Source: Burkholderia gladioli (lineage in GTDB: Bacteria > Pseudomonadota > Gammaproteobacteria > Burkholderiales > Burkholderiaceae). Taken from it: a DNA stretch of 64,000 nucleotides. This document shows, one piece after another, positions 47,096 through 55,977 of the stretch. Location of the stretch: contig NZ_CP009323.1 of the NCBI RefSeq assembly GCF_000959725.1, forward strand, positions 4,526,001 to 4,590,000, written 5' to 3'. Under the pieces are notes generated by a model that saw only the letters and a program-made list of their open reading frames with translations, made no database searches and had not been told where the DNA came from. The position numbers and the translations under genes were made by a program. How positions within the stretch are numbered: position 1 is the stretch's first letter; each line of letters opens with the position of its first letter.

Positions 47096-48790
47096 TTATT
47101 GCCCCTTGCCGGACGTACCCGCACTGCCGGTAACCGGATTCGCGTAGCCGTAGTCCGACTTTGCACCAGCTGCGGTGACCAGGCCTTCCCGCAGGTCGCG
47201 TTCGATCAGCTCGTGGGGTCGATCGTCTGGATTACCCCAACCGCCACCGCCCGGCATTTCGAGCACCAGCTGCTGTCCCGGCTCGAGAACCATCTTCCCC
47301 TTCGGAAATGCGGCCCGACCCTCGAGCAGCACGGCGCCCGCGCGACCGGACTTTCCGCCGACCACTCCGAAGCACGGATGGTTGACGCGTTCGGTGCTCA
47401 GATAGATATTCATCGGGCGCGTCGAGAGATTGCGCAGCACGCCGCGCTGGCCGAGACCGCCGCGATATTTGCCGGCACCGCCCGAATCGGGAATCAGCTC
47501 CTTGCGCTCGGTGAGGACCGGCACTGCGATCTCGTACATTTCGACCGGCGTCACCTTGCAGTTCGAAGGGAAGCTGAGGGTATCGTTGCCATCCACCGTC
47601 GCGCGACCGCCCTGGCCCCCGTGGAAATTCTGGATGCTGCCGTACGCGCTCCCGTCTTCGCGTTGCCCCTGGCAATTGACGCCCCAGATCGGCGCACCGC
47701 CGCTATCGCCCTGTACGCGTTCCGGCAGCACATCCTGAAGCGCGCGGAAGATGAGGCTCGGAATCACGTGGCCGATCAGATTGCGCGCGCTGCCCGCAGC
47801 TGTGCGACCCGGGTTCAGGATACAGCCCGCCGGCGCTTCGTCGGTGATTGGGAGCATGCAGCCTTCGTTGTTCGGCGTATCCGGATCGAGCAGGCACTTC
47901 AACGCATACACGCTGTGCGCCACTCGATAGTGTGGCATCACGTTGATGCCACGCGCCACTTCCGGCGACGTTCCGTCATAGTCGATGTGAATCGACTCGT
48001 CGCGGATCTCGACGCTGACCTTCAGTTGCACGTCTTTCTCGAAGCCGTCGAGCATTACTTCCGCACCGTATTTGCCGTTCGGCAACGCGGCGATCGCACG
48101 GCGCATGAAGCGCTCCGAGCGGCCATAGATCGCCGCGCCAAGGCCCTCGAGATCGTCGAGACCGTATTCGTCCATGAAGCGCGTCAGTTCGCGGTTGATC
48201 ACGTCGTTAGCCGCGACCATGCTCTGGATGTCGCCGCGAACTTCATGCGGCAGACGCACGCTCGCCTCCAGCACCGCGAACACGTCTTCATTAGGCTTGC
48301 CGGCCTTGAAGAGCTTCAGGATCGGTAGGCGGATGCCTTCCTCGAACATGTCGGTCGAATCGGGCGACTGTGGCCGTCCACCGATGTCGGGCAAATGCGC
48401 AATGCTGCCGGCGTACGCGACGATTGTCCCGTTTCGGAAGATCGGCGTCAGCATCACAAGGTCCGGCAGGTGGCCGGTGCCGATCATCGGATCGTTCGTG
48501 GCCAGGATATCGCCCGGCTCCAGCGTCTCTGGCGGAAACGCCTTGAGGAAGTAATTCTGCGCCGCCATCGGCAGCGACGTGATGAACACCGGAATCGACC
48601 ACGTGCACTGCGACAGTGCGCGGCCTTTCGCATCGAGCAGCACCGTCACGTAGTCGTGGTTTTCGCGCACGATTGGCGAGAAGGCGGTGCGCCCCAGCGC
48701 GCTGTCCGCCTGGTCGGCGATGAAAACGAGTCGATCCCACATCACCTGCAGCGTGATCGGGTCGTTGAAATCGGGGTTGCGGATGGGCAT
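47096..48790 (-). CDS. hyuB: Hydantoinase B/oxoprolinase-family subunit (HyuB)
   Basis: A 564-residue protein starting MPIRNPDFNDPITLQVMWDR at 48790; a longer frame upstream adds sequence overlapping hyuA and is not real. Family motifs include 'SALGRTAFSPIVRENHDYVT', 'DILATNDPMIGTGHLPDLVM', 'IHIDYDGTSPEVARGINVMP', 'HVIPSLIFRALQDVLPERVQ' and 'LILEMPGGGGWGNP'-type end (here 'QLVLEMPGGGGWGNPDDRP'). HyuB with HyuA opens cyclic amides (N-methylhydantoin, 5-oxoproline) or carboxylates ketones at ATP cost. It follows hyuA by 14 bp. Confidence 0.94.
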   Translation of the reverse strand: MPIRNPDFNDPITLQVMWDRLVFIADQADSALGRTAFSPIVRENHDYVTVLLDAKGRALSQCTWSIPVFITSLPMAAQNYFLKAFPPETLEPGDILATNDPMIGTGHLPDLVMLTPIFRNGTIVAYAGSIAHLPDIGGRPQSPDSTDMFEEGIRLPILKLFKAGKPNEDVFAVLEASVRLPHEVRGDIQSMVAANDVINRELTRFMDEYGLDDLEGLGAAIYGRSERFMRRAIAALPNGKYGAEVMLDGFEKDVQLKVSVEIRDESIHIDYDGTSPEVARGINVMPHYRVAHSVYALKCLLDPDTPNNEGCMLPITDEAPAGCILNPGRTAAGSARNLIGHVIPSLIFRALQDVLPERVQGDSGGAPIWGVNCQGQREDGSAYGSIQNFHGGQGGRATVDGNDTLSFPSNCKVTPVEMYEIAVPVLTERKELIPDSGGAGKYRGGLGQRGVLRNLSTRPMNIYLSTERVNHPCFGVVGGKSGRAGAVLLEGRAAFPKGKMVLEPGQQLVLEMPGGGGWGNPDDRPHELIERDLREGLVTAAGAKSDYGYANPVTGSAGTSGKGQ

Positions 48791-48804
48791 GACGTATTCC
48801 TTCC

Positions 48805-50883
48805 TCAAGCAAGAAGCATGATCAGATTTTGCTGTGCGTCGACCGAAGCCGTCGCGCTCGGGCCGACGACCACCGTCGACTCGCGTTGTTCGATGATCGC
48901 GGGGCCCTGAATCTGCCGGTCCTGCGTTAGCGCGTAGTGATCGTACACGGGCGTGTCGACGTATGTGCCGAGTTCGTCGAAGAACACCGAACGCGTACCT
49001 TTGAGCGGATCTTTCGTTGCGGCACCCGTACCGCCGATGCGGCCAGCGGTAACGTGGCTGCGTGGACCGCTGACGCGCACGCGCCACGTAATAACCTCGA
49101 CTGGCGAGCCCGCCACCGTGCGGCCGTACAGCGATTCATACGCTGCATAGAATCGCGCGAGCAGTTCCTCGACGAACCCGTCGGATGCCAAGTCCCGCTC
49201 CGGCAGCCCGACCGAAATCTCGTGGCCCTGGCCCACGTGCCGCATATCCACGGTAAAGGTCGCCGTGATGTCTGCGGACGCAACGCCGCTCGCGAGCACC
49301 ACTTCGCGTCCCTGTTCGACGAGCGGATCGAGCACCGCATGGATCAGCGCTGGATCCCACGACGCGAGTGCGAGCGGACGGCTCGCAGAAAGATCGGATG
49401 CCACCGGAGCGCCCAGCAGACCGATTGCCGACGTTACGCCAGCACCCAGCGGGCAGATGACCTTGCCGATCCCGAGCTTGCGCGCGACACCATACGCGTG
49501 CACCGGACCCGCGCCGCCGAACGCGATCAGCGGCAGCGCGCGCGGATCGACGCCGCTTTCCGTCGCCTGCATTGCAGCCGCCTTGCTCATGCTTTCGTTA
49601 ACCATGTCGTGGATCCCCCACGCGCAACGGTCGGCGCTGATCTCGAGTCGATCAGCCAGATGCGACATCGCGGCCTTCGCCGCAGCGCGGTCGAGCGCGA
49701 AGTCGCCACCAAGGAACGAGTGCTCGTCCACGTAGCCGAGCAGCAGATCGGCGTCCGTCACAGTCGGCTCGGTGCCGCCCCGGCCATAACAGGCGGGGCC
49801 GGGCGCCGCGCCCGCGCTACGCGGACCGACCGCCAGCAATCCCAGCTGACTGCGCGATGCGATGCTGCCGCCACCAGCGCCGATCTCGATCATGTGAATG
49901 GACTGGATCTTCAGCGGGAAACCACTGCCCTTCCGGAACCGCTCGTAGCGGGCGACTTCCAGTTCATTGGCGATCATCGGCTGTCCGTTCGGAATCAGGC
50001 AAAGCTTGGCAGTCGTACCGCCCATGTCGAACGACAGCACGCTCTCCTCGCCTGCCGTGCGCGCATAGTCCGAAGCGGCCACTGCGCCGGCGGCTGGCCC
50101 GGATTCGATCAGCCGCACCGGCACTCTCGCCGCAGTCGAGCTCGGCACGACGCCGCCGCTCGATGTCATCCACAACAGTTGCCGCTCGATGCCGCGTTTA
50201 GACAGCTCACGTTCGAGGTGGTCGACGTGACGGACCATCAGCGGCTGCGTGTACGCATTGGCGACCGTGGTCGATGCGCGATCGAACTCGCGAACCTCGG
50301 GGCAGACGGAAGACGACAGCGACACCGCGATCTCCGGTGCGACGCTGTTGAAGAGTTCGAGCACACGCTGCTCGTGCCCAGGATATTTATAGGCATGCAG
50401 CAGGCAGACCGCCACCGATCGGATGCCGGCATCACGGAGCTGAATGGCAATATCCTGCACCTGGAGCTCATTCAGCGAGCGTACGATCACACCATCCGCC
50501 GTCACTCGCTCGTCCGCACCGAAGCACAGGTCACGAGAGACGAGCGGCTCCGGATACTGGATGTTAAGGTCGTACAGATCGTAACGCCCTTCCGTGCGAA
50601 TACGGAGCATGTCCTGAAAGCCATCGGTCGTGATGAAGGCGGTTTCCACGCCTTTTCGCTCCAGCACCGCATTGGTCACGACCGTCGTCGCGCCGAGCAC
50701 TTGCGGCGCGCCATTGCCCCGGCCGCCGCCACTTACCCGCACCAGCAGCTCGTCGATGCCCTGCAGCACGGCGCGCGCTGGATCATCAGGTGTGCTTAGC
50801 ACCTTGTGCAGAAGAATGTTTCCCTTGTCGTCCGCCATCGCGAAGTCGGTGAACGTACCGCCCGTATCGAATGCCAGCTTCAT
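48805..50883 (-). CDS. hyuA: Hydantoinase A/oxoprolinase-family subunit (HyuA)
   Basis: A 692-residue protein of the ASKHA fold. The N-terminal phosphate loop is 'LAFDTGGTFTDFAMAD'. The middle has 'VLSFDMGGTTAKLCLIPNG' and 'GAGGGSIASRSQLGLLAVGP'. The C-terminal 'AFGGAGPVHAYGVARKLGIG' is diagnostic. It binds ATP and activates the ring or ketone substrate, with HyuB finishing the hydrolysis. No CoA or biotin enzyme is adjacent, so ATP-dependent lactam or hydantoin opening is more likely than acetone carboxylation. The gene lies 64 bp after livF in a continuous operon. Confidence 0.94.
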   Translation of the reverse strand: MKLAFDTGGTFTDFAMADDKGNILLHKVLSTPDDPARAVLQGIDELLVRVSGGGRGNGAPQVLGATTVVTNAVLERKGVETAFITTDGFQDMLRIRTEGRYDLYDLNIQYPEPLVSRDLCFGADERVTADGVIVRSLNELQVQDIAIQLRDAGIRSVAVCLLHAYKYPGHEQRVLELFNSVAPEIAVSLSSSVCPEVREFDRASTTVANAYTQPLMVRHVDHLERELSKRGIERQLLWMTSSGGVVPSSTAARVPVRLIESGPAAGAVAASDYARTAGEESVLSFDMGGTTAKLCLIPNGQPMIANELEVARYERFRKGSGFPLKIQSIHMIEIGAGGGSIASRSQLGLLAVGPRSAGAAPGPACYGRGGTEPTVTDADLLLGYVDEHSFLGGDFALDRAAAKAAMSHLADRLEISADRCAWGIHDMVNESMSKAAAMQATESGVDPRALPLIAFGGAGPVHAYGVARKLGIGKVICPLGAGVTSAIGLLGAPVASDLSASRPLALASWDPALIHAVLDPLVEQGREVVLASGVASADITATFTVDMRHVGQGHEISVGLPERDLASDGFVEELLARFYAAYESLYGRTVAGSPVEVITWRVRVSGPRSHVTAGRIGGTGAATKDPLKGTRSVFFDELGTYVDTPVYDHYALTQDRQIQGPAIIEQRESTVVVGPSATASVDAQQNLIMLLA

Positions 50884-50947
50884 CTTTCCTGTTCCTTATG
50901 TCATGTCGCCCTGTCGGACCATCACTGAAAAATCGTTAATACTTAAG

Positions 50948-51727
50948 TCAACCTGCCTGTTCGCCGTTGCTGAGCCGTCCCCAGCCGGGCGCTAGGGTCG
51001 CCTGCTGGTCGCCGAGACCGTGTCCTGTCATGAAGAGCTCGCCGAGCTTCGCCTGACTTAGATCGCCAACCGGACTGTCCCAGATCACCTTGCCCAGACG
51101 GAGTACCACCGCGCGCTCGGCCGTTTCCATCGCTTTGCGGGTGTTCTGCTCAACCAGCAGGATGGTTCGGCCCCCTTCGTGCAGACGCTTGAGTTCGTTG
51201 AATACGAGCGTCACCGCCTGCGGCGAAAGCCCGACCGATGGTTCGTCCACCAGCAGGATTTCCGGACGGCGCAGCACCGCCATCGCCATTTCCAGCAACT
51301 GCTGTTCGCCGCCGGACATATTTCCTGCAAATTGATTCCGCCGGTCGCGCAGAACAGGAAACAACTCGTAGACGTACTCCCTTTCGGCGTGGGTCTTCGC
51401 ATCGCGTACCGTGTACGCCGCCATCTCCAGGTTTTCTTCAACCGTCATCAGCGGAAAATTGCAGCGGCCTTGCGGCACGTAGGCAATGCCTTGCGACAGG
51501 AAGGCGCGTGGACGCTTGCCCGCCAGCTCCGTCCCTTTCCAGCGGATCGTCCCACCCTTGTGGGTCGTCATGCCGTACAAGGTTTTCAGCAAGCTCGATT
51601 TGCCCGCGCCGTTCGGCCCGAGCAACGTGACGAACTCGCCTTGTTTGATCCGCAGGTCGACTCCCTGGAGGATTTCCAGATGGCCATACCCTGCACGCAG
51701 TCCTTCGATTTCAAGCATCGTCGTCAC
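50948..51727 (-). CDS. livF: Branched-chain amino acid-type ABC transporter ATPase (LivF-like)
   Basis: A 259-residue ATPase with Walker A 'TLLGPNGAGKSSLLKTLYG', signature 'NMSGGEQQLLEMAMA', Walker B 'ILLVDEPSVGLSPQ' and H-loop 'TILLVEQNTRKA'. It overlaps livG by four bases. Together with LivG it powers uptake through LivHM of the compound bound by the two binding proteins upstream. The C-terminal 30 residues are less conserved. Confidence 0.94.
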   Translation of the reverse strand: MTTMLEIEGLRAGYGHLEILQGVDLRIKQGEFVTLLGPNGAGKSSLLKTLYGMTTHKGGTIRWKGTELAGKRPRAFLSQGIAYVPQGRCNFPLMTVEENLEMAAYTVRDAKTHAEREYVYELFPVLRDRRNQFAGNMSGGEQQLLEMAMAVLRRPEILLVDEPSVGLSPQAVTLVFNELKRLHEGGRTILLVEQNTRKAMETAERAVVLRLGKVIWDSPVGDLSQAKLGELFMTGHGLGDQQATLAPGWGRLSNGEQAG

Positions 51728-52500
51728 ACTCCCAGATAGGCCTCAATGACCTGCGGATTCCGGACAATTTCCTCGGGTTCGCCATCGGCGAGCTTCCCCC
51801 CCTGATGCAGTACGATCACCCTGTGCGATAGATCCATCAGCACGTCGGTGTTGTGCTCGATCACAACGAAGCTCACACCGAAACGACGGTTCGCTTCGCG
51901 AATGCTGTTGATCACCTTTTCGATCAGCACCGGATTGATGCCGGCAAGCGGCTCGTCAAGCAGAATCAATTCGGGTTCCGGCATCAGCATCGACGCGAAC
52001 TGGATCAGCTTCTGCTGACCGCCAGAGAGATTCCCGGCAGGCAACCGCGCGACCCGCTGCAGCCCCGAGATTTCGATAAGTTCGGCAGCCCGTTCCCGCA
52101 GGCGGCGCAAGCGCCGCCTGGCGGCGGGGCCAAGCGAAAACGTCGAGAGTATCCCGGGGAAACTCGCCATCTGCCCCGCGAGTACCAGGTTCTCTTCCGC
52201 ATTCAGGCTAGGGAAGACGACGGTCTTCTGGAAACTTCGCAGCAAACGCCCTTCGCGAACGATGCGACTCATCGACCACTTCGTAATGTCGTGGCCGTTC
52301 ATGACAACCTTGCCGCCGTCGCTGCGCTGCAGACCGGTGCAGCAATCGAACAGCGTCGACTTGCCGGAGCCGTTCGGTCCGATCAGACCGCAGACCTCGC
52401 CACGCCGTATCTTGAAGTCGACGCCGCGTAAAGCGAGCACGCCGCCGTATTTCTTTCGTAGGCCTTCGACGCTCAGGAGCACATCGCGATCAGCGGTCAT
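51724..52500 (-). CDS. livG: Branched-chain amino acid-type ABC transporter ATPase (LivG-like)
   Basis: A 258-residue ATPase starting MTADRDVLLSVEGL at 52500; the longer frame overlaps livM too far to be real. Walker A is 'GLIGPNGSGKSTLFDCCTG', the signature 'GNLSGGQQKLIQFASML' and Walker B 'LILLDEPLAGINPV'. 'FVVIEHNTDVLMDLSHRVIV' is the LivG-type tail with the H-loop His. It overlaps livM by 11 bp. Confidence 0.94.
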   Translation of the reverse strand: MTADRDVLLSVEGLRKKYGGVLALRGVDFKIRRGEVCGLIGPNGSGKSTLFDCCTGLQRSDGGKVVMNGHDITKWSMSRIVREGRLLRSFQKTVVFPSLNAEENLVLAGQMASFPGILSTFSLGPAARRRLRRLRERAAELIEISGLQRVARLPAGNLSGGQQKLIQFASMLMPEPELILLDEPLAGINPVLIEKVINSIREANRRFGVSFVVIEHNTDVLMDLSHRVIVLHQGGKLADGEPEEIVRNPQVIEAYLGV

Positions 52501-53518
52501 GACGGACCTCCCCGCGCACGTCGAAGCGGATCCGGGCGAGCCGCTCCAGACCGCGGTCCAGCACCGGAGCAATGCCGTGTGGTACGACGAAAACCAGCAG
52601 GAGCAGCACGAACCCGTAGATGATCATGCGCAGTTCCGGCGTGATCCGTAGCGCTTCGGATAGCGCCACGAACAGAATGCTGCCGATGACGGCACCCGGC
52701 ACCCGCCCCACTCCGCCGCCAAGCACGATGACGAGAATCGTCGTCGAGTAATACATCTGGAAAACCAGTGGGCTCACCACCGTCATATAGTGCGCATAGA
52801 GACTTCCACCCAACCCGGCGAACAGCGCGCTTAACATGAAGACGACCAGCTTGTAGGTCCAGGTCGGTATGCCGAAAGATGCCGCCAGGGTTTCGTTGTC
52901 ACGAATCGCCACCATACAACTCCCGGCGGGGGACTTGATGAGCGCATAGAAGGCGAGCGTCGCGACAATGGCAATCACAAGCGCGAGGTAGTAGTAGGCG
53001 GGAATCGAATTGACAACCAGGTCGAATCCGCCGACGTGAAACGACGGCGAAGGCACGCCCGCAAGCCCCATGTCGCCGCGAGTCACGCTAATCCAGTTCT
53101 TCGCAACAGTCTCTGCGATCACGACGAAGCCGAGCGTGCACATCACGAACGAATAAGTTCGCAGCCGCAACGCGGGAATGCCGATTGGTAACGCAATCAG
53201 CCCGGCTACGACGCCGCTCGCCACGAAATTGAGCACGAACGGCGTGTTGAAATGCAGCGACAGCAACGCGGACACATAGGCGCCGATGCCGAAGAACACC
53301 CCCTGCGCGAGCGATAGCATGCCGGTGTAGCCGAGGATGAGATTCAGCCCGTGCGCGGGCAGCAGGAAAATCATCGCGATGATCAGGGCGTGCAGGTAGT
53401 ACCCGCCCAGCATGAGCGGTGCGGTCGCCAGTGCGGCGACCACCGTAACCGCGCCAACCCAGCGCAAGGCTGGCAGATGACGTGGCACAGGGGCCATCGT
53501 CTCGAGGGTGGTAGACAT
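52490..53518 (-). CDS. livM: Branched-chain amino acid-type ABC transporter permease (LivM-like)
   Basis: A 342-residue polytopic permease starting MSTTLETMAPVPRHLP at 53518 with GGAAA upstream; a GTG 48 bases earlier is possible. Eight to nine hydrophobic helices are visible. Family signature segments are 'HGLNLILGYTGMLSLAQGVF', 'FGIGAYVSALLSL' and 'LGGGVGRVPGAVIGSILFVA'. It follows livH by 61 bp and forms the inner-membrane channel with it. Confidence 0.93.
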   Translation of the reverse strand: MSTTLETMAPVPRHLPALRWVGAVTVVAALATAPLMLGGYYLHALIIAMIFLLPAHGLNLILGYTGMLSLAQGVFFGIGAYVSALLSLHFNTPFVLNFVASGVVAGLIALPIGIPALRLRTYSFVMCTLGFVVIAETVAKNWISVTRGDMGLAGVPSPSFHVGGFDLVVNSIPAYYYLALVIAIVATLAFYALIKSPAGSCMVAIRDNETLAASFGIPTWTYKLVVFMLSALFAGLGGSLYAHYMTVVSPLVFQMYYSTTILVIVLGGGVGRVPGAVIGSILFVALSEALRITPELRMIIYGFVLLLLVFVVPHGIAPVLDRGLERLARIRFDVRGEVRHDR

Positions 53519-53579
53519 GTTTAAGTTTCCAAAGAGTGGCTGGGCCGGGAGTGGTTCAATCGACACATTGCCGTTTCAT

Positions 53580-54452
53580 TTAGAACCGGGCTTTGGGTGC
53601 GAACAGCCCCATTGGCCGGAACATCAGCATCAGAAGGAGCGCAATGAACCCAACGCTGTCGCGGTACTCGAGGCCAATCGATCCGGCAACCAGACTCTCC
53701 GCAATGCCAAGCATCCAACCAGCGAAGAGCGTTCCGCGCACGTTGCCCATCCCGCCCATCACGATCACCGCGAAGGTCTTCAATGTGATCGTCTCACCCA
53801 TGCCGCCATACACGCTGACGTTGACCGGCCCTGTAAGTGCGCCGGAGAATGCCGCCAGTGCGGTACCCAGAATGAAGGTTTGCCGCACGACCTTCTCGAC
53901 ATCGATACCGATGACCTGGCAGCACTCGGGGTTCTGCGACACCGCGCGGATCGACTTGCCCATCCGCGTGCGACGTACCATCCATTCGAGTCCCGCGAAC
54001 ATTACGAGCGAAGCCACCACCAGCACCACCCGCTGCTGCGCCATGCCGATGCCGAAGAGTTCGACCGGGTCCAGCCAGCCGCCCGGAAACACCTTGTAAC
54101 CGCCGCCGAATGCGAGAATGACGGCGTTCTGAAGGACCAGCGAGATGCCTAAAGTTGCAAGCACACCTGATTGAAACGGAGCGTTCACCAGCCGCTGCAT
54201 GACAAGGCGTCCGATCAACGCGGCAATCAGCGCACTGACCGCAACCGCAATGACGATCGACGCGCCGTAGTCGATACCCAGCTTCGAGATCACGTACCAC
54301 GCGGCGAACGTGCCGATCATGTAGTACTCGCCATGCGCGAAATTGATCGCGCGCAGAACTCCAAAGATCATCGTCATGCCGGCGGCGATCAGCGCGTAGA
54401 CAGACCCCGCGACGACTCCGTTGACGATCTGCTCCAGCAGAAAATTGCCCAT
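53580..54452 (-). CDS. livH: Branched-chain amino acid-type ABC transporter permease (LivH-like)
   Basis: A 290-residue permease starting MGNFLLEQIVNGVVAGSVYA at 54452. 'LIAAGMTMIFGVLRAINFAH', 'GEYYMIGTFAAWYV' and 'VIVMGGMGNVRGTLFAGWML' are LivH hallmarks. Eight hydrophobic segments are visible. It begins 22 bp after the first binding-protein gene. Confidence 0.94.
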   Translation of the reverse strand: MGNFLLEQIVNGVVAGSVYALIAAGMTMIFGVLRAINFAHGEYYMIGTFAAWYVISKLGIDYGASIVIAVAVSALIAALIGRLVMQRLVNAPFQSGVLATLGISLVLQNAVILAFGGGYKVFPGGWLDPVELFGIGMAQQRVVLVVASLVMFAGLEWMVRRTRMGKSIRAVSQNPECCQVIGIDVEKVVRQTFILGTALAAFSGALTGPVNVSVYGGMGETITLKTFAVIVMGGMGNVRGTLFAGWMLGIAESLVAGSIGLEYRDSVGFIALLLMLMFRPMGLFAPKARF

Positions 54453-54474
54453 AGCCAAATGCTCCAGAACGGTA

Positions 54475-55671
54475 TCAGCGGGCCTGATAGTCGACGCGCG
54501 ACGACAAAACGCCCTTGTCCACGGCCTTGCCGCCATCCACCTCCAGCAGCACGATCGGCACGATCGCCTGCTGATGGTCGTCGAATGTAACCGGCCCCAT
54601 TACGCTGTCGTACCGGATCTTTGCGAGCGCGGCGCGCACATCGGTCGGCTTGGTACTGTTTGCATTCCTGATGGCCTGAGCCAGCAGGTTCACGGTATCC
54701 CAGTGCGTATAGGCGTGGACGTTGGGCGTGTCGCCATCGTAGGCCTTCCTGTAGTCGGCAACGAACTTGAGACTGCGCGGATCGGACCACGAAGGCAGCC
54801 ATGCCACGGTTTCGATCGCACCATTCAGCACGTCAGGCGCCGCTGCGATCGTGCCGGGCGTCGTAAATTCGGCATTGCCCACGAGCTTGATTTTTCCGCC
54901 AAGTCCCATCTCGTGCATCTGGCGCGCGACGATCGGCGTCGTATCCGCAAGACCGTACATCAGGATCGCCTGCGCGCCGGAGTAGCGGATCTTGCTGAGC
55001 ACCGGACGGAAGTCTGTTTCCGCCTCCTTGTAGTAGTCCTCGCTGACGATTGTCGCGTGGTCCTGCTGAAGATACTTCCTCGTGAAGTTGATCGCACCAC
55101 GTCCGAAGTCGGTGTCAACCGAAAGCACGGCGAACTTCGTATAGCCCCGCTTCGTCGCATAGGCCAGTGCGGCCGCTGCGCGAGCTTCGTCGGTGGGATA
55201 GTTTCGGAACGTCCACTTGTAACCGCCGACGCCCGCCTTGTAGGTGATCTCCGGATTCGAGGATGCCGCGTTCAGCAGCAGAACGCCAGCCTGCTCGACG
55301 ACCGGCTGCATCGCGAGCGTCACCGAACTGCACACGTCGCCGATGATGATCGACACGTTGTCGAAACGAATCAGCCGCTGCGTTGCCGACACGCCCTCCG
55401 CAGGCACGCACTGACTGTCGCCCGGAACGAGTTTCAGCTTCTTGCCCAGCACACCGCCCGCAGCGTTGATCTGATTGACGGCCAGGGTCGCGCCCTTCAA
55501 CGCATAGGCGCCATAGCGTGAGTTGGCACCGCTTTGCGGACTTACGACGCCGATCTTGATCACGTCGTCATCCTGCGCGGATGCTGTTGCGGCGATGACA
55601 AAGCTCGTGACGGCAAATACCGCGATAGACGCCACGCTCCGCAGTCGACTCGCCAGCAGTTTCCTTCCCAT
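54475..55671 (-). CDS. Branched-chain amino acid-type ABC transporter substrate-binding protein 1
   Basis: A 398-residue periplasmic binding protein (Peripla_BP_6 type). The start MGRKLLASRLRSVASIAVFA at 55671 follows GGAGA; the signal peptide ends at 'TASAQ'. Mature motifs are 'IKIGVVSPQSGANSRYGAYA', 'GDSQCVPAEGVSATQRLIRF' and 'DDHQQAIVPIVLLEVDGGKA'. The Cys in GDSQC is shared with binding protein 2. It is a paralogue of the next gene, 306 bp upstream. Ligands of this fold range from amino acids to amides and aromatic acids; HyuAB suggests a cyclic amide. Confidence 0.92.
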   Translation of the reverse strand: MGRKLLASRLRSVASIAVFAVTSFVIAATASAQDDDVIKIGVVSPQSGANSRYGAYALKGATLAVNQINAAGGVLGKKLKLVPGDSQCVPAEGVSATQRLIRFDNVSIIIGDVCSSVTLAMQPVVEQAGVLLLNAASSNPEITYKAGVGGYKWTFRNYPTDEARAAAALAYATKRGYTKFAVLSVDTDFGRGAINFTRKYLQQDHATIVSEDYYKEAETDFRPVLSKIRYSGAQAILMYGLADTTPIVARQMHEMGLGGKIKLVGNAEFTTPGTIAAAPDVLNGAIETVAWLPSWSDPRSLKFVADYRKAYDGDTPNVHAYTHWDTVNLLAQAIRNANSTKPTDVRAALAKIRYDSVMGPVTFDDHQQAIVPIVLLEVDGGKAVDKGVLSSRVDYQAR

Positions 55672-55977
55672 AGAGTTTCTCCGTAGATGAAGAGTGGGCA
55701 CGGGAAACAAGGTACAACACCAATAAGGGCCGACTAATATGGAATGCAGCTTCCGCCATAACGGTTCGTGATGGGGGCAGCGTGCGCGGCAACAGGCACA
55801 GTGCACCGCTGCGGTCGAAAGAACCGCCGGCAGGAGCAAAAACGAAATACAGCCCAAAATCACGCAGAGGGAGAAGCAGAAAGCGGGGAAGCAGGGAAGC
55901 AGGGACCTGGGGCGCTCGGCAATGCGGCCGGGAACAATGGCCGCATCTCGTGTGCGATGTTGTAAACAACAGATGAA
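55672..55977. promoter_or_regulatory. Spacer between the two binding-protein genes with an intercistronic stem-loop
   Basis: A 306-bp non-coding spacer. ATGCGGCC and GGCCGCAT form a perfect 8-bp stem with a 9-base loop at 55922-55946, 32 bp after the stop of binding protein 2. It has no U-tract. It may stabilise the upstream mRNA or attenuate transcription, giving more binding protein 2 than transporter. A second promoter within the spacer is also possible. Confidence 0.5.

Noticed and set aside
47096..49087. Longer N-terminus for HyuB starting at 49087
   Set aside because: The extra residues overlap the end of hyuA and lack family similarity; the ATG at 48790 matches the conserved N-terminus.
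48937..50799. A 620-codon open frame on the plus strand inside hyuA
   Set aside because: It lies antisense to a strongly conserved HyuA, is Arg/His rich, has no family motif and reflects high-GC codon bias.
48805..50883. HyuA/HyuB as an acetone carboxylase
   Set aside because: The characteristic third (gamma) subunit is absent and the transport/SDR/aldolase context fits cyclic amide breakdown better, though not proven.
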